Positions 33,140 to 42,009 of a stretch of 64,000 nt of DNA are shown in pieces. How positions within the stretch are numbered: position 1 is the stretch's first letter; each line of letters begins with the position of its first letter. The DNA lies in assembly GCF_012848475.1 (NCBI RefSeq), contig NZ_CP051666.1:457501-521500 (forward strand). Direction: 5' to 3'. The notes beneath the pieces were generated by a model, which ran no database searches, was not told the DNA's origin, and saw nothing but the letters and a program-made list of their open reading frames with translations. The stretch comes from Marinobacterium sp. LSUCC0821. Lineage in GTDB: Bacteria; Pseudomonadota; Gammaproteobacteria; Pseudomonadales; Balneatricaceae. The translations under genes and the position numbers were made by a program.

Positions 33140-33709
33140 ATGAAGCTTATGCGAATCTTAACAATGCTAGCCGCTTTAGTCGGTTTTAAAACAGCCTCTG
33201 CAGATAGCTGTATGAATGTCTTGGACCATACAGTGCGCGAGCTTGCAGGTGAGAAGCAGGTTAACCTCTGTGAGGCATACAAGGGACAGGTTCTGCTGAT
33301 TGTCAATACTGCCAGCAAGTGTGCATTTACTGGTCAGTATGAAGGGCTTGAGGCGATGCACGCTAAGTATCAAGATCAGGGTTTCTCGGTACTGGGTTTT
33401 CCGTCGGGTGATTTTGCCGATCAAGAGTATAACCAAGAGAACAAAATCCAGGAGTTTTGCCGTCTAACCTACGGCGTTAAATTCCCAATGTTTGAGAAGT
33501 CGCATGTACGTGGCGATTATGCCAATCCAGTATTTAGTGATCTGATTAAAGCCACTGGAGTGTCACCGAAATGGAACTTCTACAAGTATCTTGTTGGACG
33601 TGATGGCAAGGTGATTGATGTCTATTCAAGTATGACATCGCCAGAGAGTTCCGGTTTAGTAAAACAGTTAGAGGCCGCGCTGGCCGTTCCGATGGATAAG
33701 GATAGTTGA
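33140..33709 (+). CDS. Glutathione peroxidase family protein, exported
   Basis: The 189-residue protein reduces peroxides by a thiol mechanism. A Sec signal peptide ends near residue 21 (TASA/DS), so it is probably periplasmic. The active-site segment NTASKCAFTGQYEGLE (about 56-71) has the peroxidatic cysteine, and WNFYKYLVG (about 153-161) has the catalytic Asn/Trp pair. Most bacterial members are cytosolic, so export is notable. It overlaps the renalase-like gene by 1 bp (TGATG). Confidence 0.92.
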   Translation: MKLMRILTMLAALVGFKTASADSCMNVLDHTVRELAGEKQVNLCEAYKGQVLLIVNTASKCAFTGQYEGLEAMHAKYQDQGFSVLGFPSGDFADQEYNQENKIQEFCRLTYGVKFPMFEKSHVRGDYANPVFSDLIKATGVSPKWNFYKYLVGRDGKVIDVYSSMTSPESSGLVKQLEAALAVPMDKDS

Positions 33710-34680
33710 TGCAACGTGTAGCGATTGTTGGTGCGGGTATAGCAGGGGCAACCCTTGCACGTCGTTTAACCGACGCGGGTATGAGTGTCGAGGTATTTGA
33801 AAAGAGTCGTGGCACGGGTGGGCGTCTAGCTGCAGCGCGCTTAGGTGAAGCATCCCTTGATTTGGGTGCGCCAATTATCGAGGCGCACTCTGCTGAGTTT
33901 AATGAATGGCTCACGATGCTTGAGCGTAAGGGGAGTGCACTTCATTGGCCAGCCAAAGTACAGCAAGGTCTGAATGGATCAGCCAGCATTCAAAATCAGT
34001 GGTTAGGGGTGGGGCGCAACTCTGCGTTAACTCGTGCACTTCTCGATGGAGTTACACTTCACACTGAGAAACGTGTAGGCGTGCTTTGGAGTGATGCCAG
34101 TGGCGCGTTAGTTCGTGATGAACATGGCGATCTCCTTGGCTATTTCGATGCTGTTGTTTCAGCTGCTCCTGCACCTCAAGCAGAGCCTTTATTGGAGGTG
34201 GTTAGCCGCTTCGCTAAGCGTGCCCGTGTAGCGACCACAACGGCGAGTTGGGTAGCACTGTTTCAGTTGGCACGCTTGCCTAAGGTGCTTGAGAACTCAG
34301 ACATCGTCAATTTGGCGGATAGCCCAATCTCGCGCATTGTGGTTGAGAGTCATAAACCCGCTCGCTCCGGTGCGCTGCTTCATGTGGAGATGTCACAAGC
34401 CTGGAGTGAACAGTGCATTGAGGACAATAGAGATGCTGTGCTGTCTGATGTGCAAAAGGTTCTCGAAGAGGCTGTTAATGACGCTTTAGAGATTGAAAAT
34501 GCACGACTGCATCGCTGGCTCTACTCTCGCTCCCATTCAGCAGGCAAAGGTGAGCTCGCGCTTTGGGATAGTGAGTTGAAGGTAGGTGCCTGCGGTGATT
34601 GGATTGGTGCGCCAGGAATTGAGGGAGCATGGACCTCAGCAAACGCATTAGCTGATATGATACTCGCATCTCAGGAATAG
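33709..34680 (+). CDS. Renalase-like NAD(P)/FAD-dependent oxidoreductase
   Basis: The 323-residue protein has an N-terminal FAD motif VAIVGAGIAGATLARRL (about 4-20) and the ERSRGTGGR-like FEKSRGTGGRLAAAR (about 29-43) typical of the renalase/amine-oxidase COG3380 group. The C-terminus has GDWIGAPGIEGAWTSANALA, the second FAD contact. Bacterial renalases oxidise isomeric forms of dihydropyridine nucleotides; that activity is plausible but not shown. ATG 33709 overlaps the previous stop, so the genes are coupled. Confidence 0.85.
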   Translation: MQRVAIVGAGIAGATLARRLTDAGMSVEVFEKSRGTGGRLAAARLGEASLDLGAPIIEAHSAEFNEWLTMLERKGSALHWPAKVQQGLNGSASIQNQWLGVGRNSALTRALLDGVTLHTEKRVGVLWSDASGALVRDEHGDLLGYFDAVVSAAPAPQAEPLLEVVSRFAKRARVATTTASWVALFQLARLPKVLENSDIVNLADSPISRIVVESHKPARSGALLHVEMSQAWSEQCIEDNRDAVLSDVQKVLEEAVNDALEIENARLHRWLYSRSHSAGKGELALWDSELKVGACGDWIGAPGIEGAWTSANALADMILASQE

Positions 34681-34692
34681 CGATGATCATGC

Positions 34693-35382
34693 ATGCCACA
34701 GGAAGTTGAATTCAGTTATCGAATAGAGCGATCAGCACGGCGTCGTCGTATGGCTATCCATATCGATAACGCCGAAGTAGTTGTTCGAGTTCCTAGCTAT
34801 GTGGCAGAGACTGAAGTACTCGCTTGGCTCCTTGAAAAACAGTCTTGGATTAAGCCTAGGTTGGCCAAGCAAGCTGCAGCGTTATCTGAGCACTATATCG
34901 ATCATGAAGGAAGTACACTGCCACTTTTGGGACGTCCCTTTAATTTGTGCTATTCACTGAGTGCAAAAAGATCACAAGTTGATTTGGCTGCCAATACCAT
35001 CACAGTTGCTGTAACAGGAAAAGCAACCGCTCGATCCAAGGAACGACTTTTAAAGCAACTCTTAAATGAATTTGCTGAGGCTCACCTAAGCGAGCGCACA
35101 GCTCAACTCTCAAACTTTACTGGACTTACTCCGTTGAGCGTTGCAACTGCCAACTACAAGCGGAAGTGGGGACAGTGTAGTAGTCGCAAAGAGGTCACTT
35201 TAAATTGGCGTTTGGTGCATCTGAATCAGCAATTACAGGACTACGTGATTATTCATGAGTTGTGTCACCTTAGGGAGATGAACCACAGTGCCCGATTTTG
35301 GGGATTGGTTGCTGAGTTCTTTCCTGACTATCAATTGGCTCGCCAAGAGATGAAAGGGTGTTTTAGCTATCTAAACTGGTGA
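34693..35382 (+). CDS. YgjP/WLM-like zinc metallopeptidase family protein (DUF45)
   Basis: The 229-residue protein matches the COG1451 (YgjP) group. The zinc motif HELCHLREMNHSARFW (about 190-205) has an HExxH and a following His. KRKWGQCSSRKEVTLNWRL (about 155-173) is the other conserved block. Members are annotated as metal-dependent hydrolases; the substrate is unclear. It lies 12 bp after the renalase-like gene, probably in the same operon. No good ribosome binding site is visible. Confidence 0.88.
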   Translation: MPQEVEFSYRIERSARRRRMAIHIDNAEVVVRVPSYVAETEVLAWLLEKQSWIKPRLAKQAAALSEHYIDHEGSTLPLLGRPFNLCYSLSAKRSQVDLAANTITVAVTGKATARSKERLLKQLLNEFAEAHLSERTAQLSNFTGLTPLSVATANYKRKWGQCSSRKEVTLNWRLVHLNQQLQDYVIIHELCHLREMNHSARFWGLVAEFFPDYQLARQEMKGCFSYLNW

Positions 35383-35434
35383 GTCTTCCACGCTAAGTTG
35401 TTACACTCAGGTTTTTCAAGCTTGGAGTCTGGGT

Positions 35435-35635
35435 GTGCAATCCTTTCTATTCTCGACAGAAGACGATCGCGGTGGCGTAATTCTATGTGATATAGATTCG
35501 CTGGAAGAGGTTGTGCCTTATCTTCAGGCACGCTTTAAAGGCGTTGTGCGTGTCGAGCAGGGTTTGAAGGCTTGGACCAAAGAGGGTGGGATCGCAGATT
35601 TTACTCCGCGCCCCATCTCAGAGATCGATATCTGA
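35435..35635 (+). CDS. Hypothetical protein, 66 aa
   Basis: Not recognised. A small acidic soluble protein with alternating beta and alpha-like segments. It starts at GTG 35435 with GGAG 7 nt upstream. It is 52 bp downstream of the YgjP-like gene and converges with a small membrane protein gene. Conservation could not be judged. Confidence 0.55.
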   Translation: MQSFLFSTEDDRGGVILCDIDSLEEVVPYLQARFKGVVRVEQGLKAWTKEGGIADFTPRPISEIDI

Positions 35636-35642
35636 AATTGAA

Positions 35643-35807
35643 TTAGCGCTTGATGCGCTGTTTCTCTTCATCTTCAATACGAATAGGCTGAAGAGCTACT
35701 TTGTCCGCTTCAGCTTTCGCTTTAATTTGTGATGCTAGGTAACCGATAACAGCCAGTGTCGCTAAACTTGCAAGTACTACACTCATCATCTCAATTCCCA
35801 TATTCAT
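35643..35807 (-). CDS. Small single-span membrane protein, 54 aa
   Basis: A 54-codon minus-strand frame begins MNMGIEMMSVVLASLATLAV. It has one transmembrane segment (about 8-27) and a charged tail rich in Lys/Glu ending KQRIKR. A GAAGAGA site precedes the ATG; the third codon ATG is an alternative start. The amino acid composition (membrane span then amphipathic charged tail) looks like a real small protein. Function unknown. Confidence 0.6.
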   Translation of the reverse strand: MNMGIEMMSVVLASLATLAVIGYLASQIKAKAEADKVALQPIRIEDEEKQRIKR

Positions 35808-35847
35808 TCTCTTCGCTTAGTTTGTTTGTAATTACTACTTGGTTCTA

Positions 35848-36423
35848 TTAGAACCATTCGCTTTGTCTCTTCTTACGGCGTGGAAGGTTGGAAACGATCA
35901 CTCCAATAATTAAGCCGCCCAGGGCAATTAATCCGCCGTGTGTTAGCCAACGCATGAGGTTTGATTGATCCATGCTGGCTACCTGAAATTCTAGCTCTCT
36001 AATGCGTTTGTCACGCTCTAAAACTTCCGCATCACGATTGGATGTTTCAGCACGAAAGTTTGTGAGCTGGGTCTGAACAGTCTGAAGTTGCTCTTCACGA
36101 TGAGTCAGTTCAGCACGCAAGTTATCCACTTCGCTACGCAGGGTAGGGAGTTCGCTCTGAAGCGATTTAAGCTGACTCTCTCCCTCGGCAATATAACGGG
36201 TTAAAACCCAGCCCTCTTTGCCAGACTCGGTTTTAATCTTGGTGTAGTCGCCACTCGCCTTATCGATAGTAATGCTATCGCCGCTGCGCACGCGACCAAC
36301 AATACGGAACTCATATGAGGGGCCGCTGTGCATAAATAGCTGCACATCATCGGCAATATGGTTCTGTGCAGCGAATGCTGAGACAGTGAAAATAGCAGGT
36401 ACAACAGAAATAAACTTCAACAT
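35848..36423 (-). CDS. TIGR04211 family SH3/coiled-coil membrane protein (YgiM-like)
   Basis: The 191-residue protein has an N-terminal signal peptide (MLKFISVVPAIFTVSAFAA) and a bacterial SH3 domain (about 25-80, with GPSYEFRIVGRVRSGD and GWVLTRYI). A coiled coil follows (about 85-155), then a C-terminal transmembrane segment (about 163-182) and basic end. This layout matches YgiM-like TIGR04211 proteins, thought to act at the cell envelope. ATG 36423 gives a clean signal peptide, though its ribosome binding site is poor. Confidence 0.87.
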   Translation of the reverse strand: MLKFISVVPAIFTVSAFAAQNHIADDVQLFMHSGPSYEFRIVGRVRSGDSITIDKASGDYTKIKTESGKEGWVLTRYIAEGESQLKSLQSELPTLRSEVDNLRAELTHREEQLQTVQTQLTNFRAETSNRDAEVLERDKRIRELEFQVASMDQSNLMRWLTHGGLIALGGLIIGVIVSNLPRRKKRQSEWF

Positions 36424-36531
36424 CTTCTTGGAAACTCGAATACCTGAGTTATAGTACTTAATAGGGTTGTATTCTAACGTTTTCAACCTTTCTTAAACCT
36501 TAAGATAGAACAGTTTTTAGGATCTGCACAC

Positions 36532-37344
36532 ATGCCTGATACACAGCTTATTATTGATACCTATATCACCCCCTGGTCGATCAATATCGCCTCAGCGCTT
36601 GCGATATTCATCATCGGTCGTTGGTTTGTTGGTCTGCTGGCGAAGGGGCTTGATAAAGTTCTGACTAAAACCGGCATGGATACGATGTTGGTTAATTTTA
36701 TCCGCTCGGTTGCCCATATCGCCTTGATTCTGTTTGTCGTTGTAGCGGCGCTAGGGCAATTAGGGGTAGATACCACGTCGCTGATTGCGTTGGTGGGTGC
36801 CGCTGGTTTAGCGATTGGCTTGGCGCTGCAAGATTCGTTAAAGAACTTTGCTGCTGGCGTCCTGCTAATCTTCTTTAGACCGTTTAAAGAGGGTGATTTT
36901 GTTGAGGTAGCTGGTGTTTCTGGTGTTGCGGAACAGATTACGATCTTTAATACGGTGATGCGTACTGGTGATAACCGCGAGGTCATTGTCCCAAATGGTG
37001 CGATCTACTCCGATATCATCACAAACTATAACCGTCGTCCTACACGTCGTATCGATATGATTGTGGGGATCTCTTACGATTCCGATATCCGTCTTGCCAA
37101 GCAAATTTTGGCTGAGATATTAGCTGCAGATGAGCGCGTGCTAGAGGATCCTGCACCCAAGATTGCCGTGGCAGAGTTAGCCGATAGCAGTGTGAATTTT
37201 GTCTGTCGCCCCTGGGTTAAAACAGATGACTACTGGGATACTAAGTGGGCTATTACCGAGCAGATTAAGCTTCGTTTCGATGAGGCGGGTATCGGTATTC
37301 CATTCCCGCAGATGGATATCCATCTAAAACGTGAGGATGCTTAA
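36532..37344 (+). CDS. mscS: Small-conductance mechanosensitive channel MscS
   Basis: The 270-residue channel opens under membrane tension and releases solutes on osmotic downshock. Three transmembrane helices lie within residues 15-110. The pore-lining third helix reads ALVGAAGLAIGLALQDSLKNFAAGVLLIFFRPF (given in outline), with the Ala-Gly packing expected. The cytosolic vestibule domain follows, including VIVPNGAIYSDIITNYNRRP (about 154-173). It is convergent with the SLC5-STAC gene with a 10-bp gap. Confidence 0.95.
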   Translation: MPDTQLIIDTYITPWSINIASALAIFIIGRWFVGLLAKGLDKVLTKTGMDTMLVNFIRSVAHIALILFVVVAALGQLGVDTTSLIALVGAAGLAIGLALQDSLKNFAAGVLLIFFRPFKEGDFVEVAGVSGVAEQITIFNTVMRTGDNREVIVPNGAIYSDIITNYNRRPTRRIDMIVGISYDSDIRLAKQILAEILAADERVLEDPAPKIAVAELADSSVNFVCRPWVKTDDYWDTKWAITEQIKLRFDEAGIGIPFPQMDIHLKREDA

Positions 37345-37354
37345 GGCGTCCTGA

Positions 37355-39559
37355 TTAAGACTCCTTAGCATCACCCTCGATGGCACGGCTACCTATCTCT
37401 AGTGTTAGCTGTGCCTTTAGAGCCTCATTCTCCATATTCAAACGCTGGGCTTCTAAGCGGTATTTGAATATCTCTTGATACTGTCTATCCAGTTTCTCAT
37501 CGAGCACCTTATTGGCATTGCGCAGTTGAGCAATCTCATTGTTCAGCATCTCGTTGCCTTTCTGCAGATCCCTAAAGAACTGAGAACCCTCTCCAGAGAC
37601 GATCTGCTGCCCGCGCCCATCTGACTGACTCAGCTTAAGTTCGCTAGCAAGGTGACTGAATAGGGCGCGAAGGTCTGCCGATTCTCGGTCGCTGTAACTA
37701 ATTGAGTCCTCTATGGCAGAGTGTGCTCCTGCTGCACCGATGGAGCCCGCAAGGCGATGCTCGATCATGCGATGGAACTCCATCAGCTCAACGACGGTCA
37801 GATGGCTGCGGCTTCCGAGTTGAAGATCATTCAATATCGAACCCAACATCTCTTCTGCTTTCTCATCAGAGAGGTAGCGGTTTAGGAGTTTCTCGGCCTC
37901 TTGAATCTTCGGTTCACGTTCGATGTAGGCTTCAAGTCCGGTCGGGCGAGCGTTTCTATAACGATCGCTCATCTCTTCTCGCATTGCATTAAACAGCTCG
38001 GCTGTTAAGGCGCGCTCAACTTTGCGCGGACGGTAGAGTTTACTGCCTAGCCAGTAGAAACCGAGGTTAAAGAGTAGCGACCAGAATACCCCGTGAGCGA
38101 GCGGTGGGAGGAAGTCAAAGCCAAACATCGCTTGTGGGCGCAGCCAGCTGTAACCCATAAATCCGTGGGTCATGATGCTCTGATCAATCCACCCCTCACC
38201 GACCATCGGTGGAACGACAAGCGTGAAATACCAAACCAGGTAGCCAATCAGAAGACCAAGTGCTGCACCCAGACTGTTGCCTGTTTTCCAGAATAGGCCG
38301 ATGAGACCTGCAGGCGCTAACTGCAGCACAGCAGCAAAGGAGATAAGTCCAAGCGAAACAAGTATGTAGGGAGCCTGTAACTGCTCAGCGGCGGTGAATG
38401 CCAACAAAAGAATGATGACAATTAACCCCCAACGAATCTGCAGTAGGGATGCAGCTAGTTGAGTATCAGGACGAATACGACGCCAGATAGGGATAACTAG
38501 ATGGTTAGAGGCCATGGTCGCCAAGGTAAGTGTGGTGACTATGATCATGCCCGTTGCTGCAGCAAAGCCGCCTATGAAAGCGATTAGGGTCAACGCTGGG
38601 CTTCCGCTCATCTGTGGGATAAGGAGGACAAACTGATCGCCTGCCGATGCGGGTAGGCCTAGTAGGAGGCCTGCAGCTGCAACGGGAATAACAAATAGAT
38701 TGATTGCAATGGTGTAGATCGGGAAGAGGCGAATAGCACTCTTTAGATGTTTGGAGTCAGCGTTTTCAACTACAGTGACGTGAAACTGGCGAGGCAGCAT
38801 CAAGATTGCAGCAGCGCCCAGAATAATTAGAGCAACCCAGGTATAGCCGCTACCTTCCTGCCCAGCAGAGTAGAGGTATTCAAGGTTGGCAGTTTGAATA
38901 TTTTGATGTAGGTCTTGGAAACCATCGAAAAGTCCGTAGGTGACGAAAAGGCCTACAGCAATAAACGCGAGTAACTTGATAAGACTCTCTGCCGCTAGTA
39001 CGGCAATAATTCCTTGGTGACGCTCTGTGGGGTCAACACGGCGCGCGCCAAACATGATGGTCAGTAGCGCCATGAGCAGGGTTACGACTAAGCCATTGCC
39101 GCTGCTGCTTGGCTCTCCAGTGAGTACCTCAAAAGCTCCATAAATCGCACGAAGTTGGAGAACGATGTAGGGTGCTAAGCCGATCATGGCAAGAATTGAG
39201 ACGAGTGCAGCGAGGCGCTGAGAACGTCGGTATCGAGTCGAAATTAGATCTGCGATTGAGGTGAGGCGAAAACTCTCTTTTGCCAAAATCATGCGTTTAA
39301 GAGCACCGGCCCCTAAAATGAGTCCCACAATAGCACCGACGTAAATGGCAAAAAATTGTGCACCGTTGGCGATGGCAAATCCCACGCTGCCGTAGAATGT
39401 CCAAGAGGTGAAAAAAACAGCTAGAGAAAGGGCATAAATAGCGCCTTGCCAGCGAAGCCCCGAACGTTTACGAGCGTAGCGTTCAACTAATACGGCAAGC
39501 GCAAACAGCATGCCCATATAGACGATTACAATGGCTGATAGTGATCCGGCCGAAAACAT
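37355..39559 (-). CDS. SLC5-type transporter with STAC domain and coiled coil, no kinase
   Basis: The 734-residue protein has an N-terminal SLC5/sodium:solute symporter-like region of about 13 helices (residues 1-525). A STAC-like domain follows (about 590-650, including MEFHRMIEHRLAGSIGAAGAHS), then a coiled coil (about 670-725). This is the N-terminal architecture of CbrA/CrbS-type sensor kinases, but the PAS, HisKA and ATPase domains are absent. It may transport a substrate, sense it, or signal through a separate partner; no kinase is adjacent. ATG 39559 has AAGGAG 8 nt upstream and overlaps the yidD stop by one base. Confidence 0.8.
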   Translation of the reverse strand: MFSAGSLSAIVIVYMGMLFALAVLVERYARKRSGLRWQGAIYALSLAVFFTSWTFYGSVGFAIANGAQFFAIYVGAIVGLILGAGALKRMILAKESFRLTSIADLISTRYRRSQRLAALVSILAMIGLAPYIVLQLRAIYGAFEVLTGEPSSSGNGLVVTLLMALLTIMFGARRVDPTERHQGIIAVLAAESLIKLLAFIAVGLFVTYGLFDGFQDLHQNIQTANLEYLYSAGQEGSGYTWVALIILGAAAILMLPRQFHVTVVENADSKHLKSAIRLFPIYTIAINLFVIPVAAAGLLLGLPASAGDQFVLLIPQMSGSPALTLIAFIGGFAAATGMIIVTTLTLATMASNHLVIPIWRRIRPDTQLAASLLQIRWGLIVIILLLAFTAAEQLQAPYILVSLGLISFAAVLQLAPAGLIGLFWKTGNSLGAALGLLIGYLVWYFTLVVPPMVGEGWIDQSIMTHGFMGYSWLRPQAMFGFDFLPPLAHGVFWSLLFNLGFYWLGSKLYRPRKVERALTAELFNAMREEMSDRYRNARPTGLEAYIEREPKIQEAEKLLNRYLSDEKAEEMLGSILNDLQLGSRSHLTVVELMEFHRMIEHRLAGSIGAAGAHSAIEDSISYSDRESADLRALFSHLASELKLSQSDGRGQQIVSGEGSQFFRDLQKGNEMLNNEIAQLRNANKVLDEKLDRQYQEIFKYRLEAQRLNMENEALKAQLTLEIGSRAIEGDAKES

Positions 39560-39867
39560 TAGGGTTGCTCCTTCGACGCACCGCAGCCGCACTTGGCTGC
39601 CTCTTCTGCTAGCTCTTGCTGGTAGCTCATCTCAAGTTCGCTACCCGGGACTGGGTCTATGCCGCCGTCTGAACCTGGATGGCAGCGACCAATCCGTTTC
39701 ATACCTATCCAAAACCCTTGAACTGGTCCATGCAGTGATACCGCCTCGATCATGTAGCTAGAACACGATGGATAGAAACGGCATCTCGGCCCAAGAATAG
39801 GGCTGATGAAAAGCTGGTAAAAGCGAACCACCAAAATGATGATTCGCTGGAAAAGACCTTTGATCAA
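39559..39867 (-). CDS. yidD: Membrane protein insertion efficiency factor YidD
   Basis: The 102-residue protein has the YidD signature [29 protein letters not shown] (in outline, about 15-43) and [12 protein letters not shown] (about 63-74). It helps YidC-dependent insertion of inner membrane proteins. It is normally encoded between rnpA and yidC; here it is coupled to the SLC5-STAC gene instead. A C-terminal extension with KCGCG is unusual. Placement beside a 13-helix membrane protein may be chance. Confidence 0.93.
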   Translation of the reverse strand: MIKGLFQRIIILVVRFYQLFISPILGPRCRFYPSCSSYMIEAVSLHGPVQGFWIGMKRIGRCHPGSDGGIDPVPGSELEMSYQQELAEEAAKCGCGASKEQP

Positions 39868-39924
39868 AACGGCACTCCTTAAGAGCGTCTATGTTAGCCC
39901 TAGGGGAGGGGTAATGCCACTTTA

Positions 39925-41430
39925 TCAGGCTGCTTCTGACTCTGACTCTTGGTCTAGTAGAAGCGTGTTGAGTGTGTGACTGCGAACCTTCTCAAGAAGT
40001 TCGCTATTGGTCGCAAGTGATTCACCGTATGATGGAATCATCTCTTTGAATTTTGCTTTCCAATCAGCACTTTGCGCGCGCTCTTTGAAACAAGTTTCAA
40101 TGATACAAACCATCGTGTTAGTGGCAGTAGATGCACCTGGTGATGCACCAAGTAGTGCAGCTAACGAGCCGTCTGCCGCGGAAATTACTTCAGTTCCGAA
40201 CTCCAATTTACCTTTGGTCTCGTTACCTGGTTTGATGATCTGAACACGCTGACCAGCGTAGGAAAGTTCCCAATCATTCTCCTCAGCATCAGGGAAGAAA
40301 TTGCGCAGCGATTCAACACGTGAACCGTGCGTCTGCATCACTTCACTGATGAGATATTTGGTGAGGTCCATGTTGTTTTTAGCAACAGACATCATAGGGA
40401 TAAGGTTGTCTGGGCTTAACGACATAGGTAGGTCCATAAGTGAACCATTCTTCAGGAACTTAGTGGAGAAGCCAGCAAAAGGTCCAAATAGAAGTGCTTT
40501 TTTGCCATTAATGATTCGTGTATCCAAATGCGGAACCGACATCGGCGGAGCACCTAGAGGTGCCATGCCGTAAACCTTGGCATGATGGCGTTCGATTACG
40601 GCAGGGTTTTTACAGATCAACCACTGGCCGCTCACTGGGAAACCACCGTAGCCATCACCTTCAGGGATGCCAGATTTCTGAAGAAGTGGAAGTGCACCAC
40701 CGCCTGCACCAAGGAAGACAAACTTAGCGTTAACCTTGTAAGTATCTGGCTTAGCAGAGTGTTTAAGTTTCACACTCCAGCTGCCGTCCTCTTTCTGTTT
40801 AAGGTCGGTAACGACACGAGAGAGGGCAAGCTCAAAGTTCTCGCTCATCTCAAGGAAATTGACCATGTAACGCGCTAGCTCACCAAAGTTTACATCTGAT
40901 CCGTAGCGAACACGGGTGGCAGCAATGGGTTGGTTTGGATCACGGTTATTCATTACCAGCGGCATCCACTCTTTGATGACTGCTGGATCTTCGCTGTACT
41001 CCATGGCACTGAATAGTGGGTGTTGTGTCAGTGCTGAGTGACGCTTGCGAAGGAAGTCGACATTCTCTTCACCCCAGACAAAGCTGCAGTGTGGAGAGGT
41101 GTTTATAAACTTTTTAGGATGAGGTAGTGCACCTTTGTTCACAAGGTACGACCAGAACTGTAGGCTGATTTCGAAACTCTCGTTGATCGAAAATGCTTTG
41201 CTACAGTTGATTGAGCCATCAGCCTGTTTAGGTGTGTAGTTCAATTCACAGTAAGCGGCGTGACCTGTACCGGCATTGTTAAGACCATCGGTACTTTCAC
41301 TAGCTACATGTCCCAAACGCTCAACCATTAAGATTTTTAGGTTTGGATCAAGTTCCTGGAGCATCACGCCTAGAGTTGTACTCATTGCGCCTGCGCCAAC
41401 TAATAACACGTCTACTTTCTGCGTATCCAT
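39925..41430 (-). CDS. mqo: Malate:quinone oxidoreductase
   Basis: Mqo is a peripheral membrane FAD enzyme that oxidises malate to oxaloacetate and reduces quinone. The 501-residue protein starts MDTQKVDVLLVGAGAMSTTL with the FAD motif (about 7-17). It has ESTDGLNNAGTGHAAYCELN (about 44-63) and GASPGAST (about 440-447), all typical of Mqo. ATG 41430 is chosen over a longer frame with a Cys-rich extension; a GGTGG sequence lies upstream. It is preceded by nearly 500 bp without a gene. Confidence 0.95.
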   Translation of the reverse strand: MDTQKVDVLLVGAGAMSTTLGVMLQELDPNLKILMVERLGHVASESTDGLNNAGTGHAAYCELNYTPKQADGSINCSKAFSINESFEISLQFWSYLVNKGALPHPKKFINTSPHCSFVWGEENVDFLRKRHSALTQHPLFSAMEYSEDPAVIKEWMPLVMNNRDPNQPIAATRVRYGSDVNFGELARYMVNFLEMSENFELALSRVVTDLKQKEDGSWSVKLKHSAKPDTYKVNAKFVFLGAGGGALPLLQKSGIPEGDGYGGFPVSGQWLICKNPAVIERHHAKVYGMAPLGAPPMSVPHLDTRIINGKKALLFGPFAGFSTKFLKNGSLMDLPMSLSPDNLIPMMSVAKNNMDLTKYLISEVMQTHGSRVESLRNFFPDAEENDWELSYAGQRVQIIKPGNETKGKLEFGTEVISAADGSLAALLGASPGASTATNTMVCIIETCFKERAQSADWKAKFKEMIPSYGESLATNSELLEKVRSHTLNTLLLDQESESEAA

Positions 41431-41960
41431 AACACCACCACATCTGCAATTTGAACAAATGGGTCTGCAGTAACTCAATGTTAGGCTTTTGGCCGAATAG
41501 AGGTTAGTTGCAAACCTAGGGATTTAACGAAAGTTTCTCGTCGGTATCCATTGTTGCCATACATGCTTTGTATGACATCCCTATTACTTGATGCTGATTA
41601 TATTGCGCTGCACCATAATGTAATCACCTTTCTAAGTGAATTTTTCGTTATAGCTGTATAGCAAATTCTGATAAGTCAGTTTCTATGCGGCCTAGCGCCA
41701 AGTTGCTTAAAAATTGATCAGACTAATGTTGAAGATTGAATCTGTTGGTTAAGCACTAAAAAATAGACGAAACCGCGTCGTTATTGGGATTCACGGATAC
41801 ATTGTGCGGACATTTTTCGCTTAAATCTTCTTAATAGATCTTTTTAATTGGTTTGTTATTAGAGTGGCTTTCGCTAATTAAACCCGAGACTGGTTAGTGT
41901 GAATTCCAAATAGAATTGAACGTTCGATAAGGTGTTGTAGATAGGGTTATTGCTGCAATT
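41431..41960. other. Long intergenic region upstream of mqo
   Basis: About 530 bp without a supported gene. A 32-codon frame from ATG 41572 has no ribosome binding site. AT-rich tracts and one half-site (TGCACCATAATG near 41610) are present. No riboswitch or tRNA was recognised. It probably holds the mqo promoter and regulatory sites. Confidence 0.6.
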
Positions 41961-41965
41961 GCAAA

Positions 41966-41991
41966 ATAAAAGGCGGCTCGATGGCCGCCTT
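41966..41991 (-). terminator. Terminator of the PhoH-family gene
   Basis: On the minus strand AAGGCGGC and GCCGCCTT form an 8-bp stem followed by TTATTTTG, 19 nt after the stop codon of the PIN-PhoH gene. Confidence 0.85.
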
Positions 41992-42009
41992 GTTGTGTCG
42001 CTTAGACTA

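Noticed and set aside
41572-41670. 32-codon plus-strand ORF in the mqo upstream gap
   Set aside because: No ribosome binding site and no recognisable feature; kept only as part of the intergenic description.
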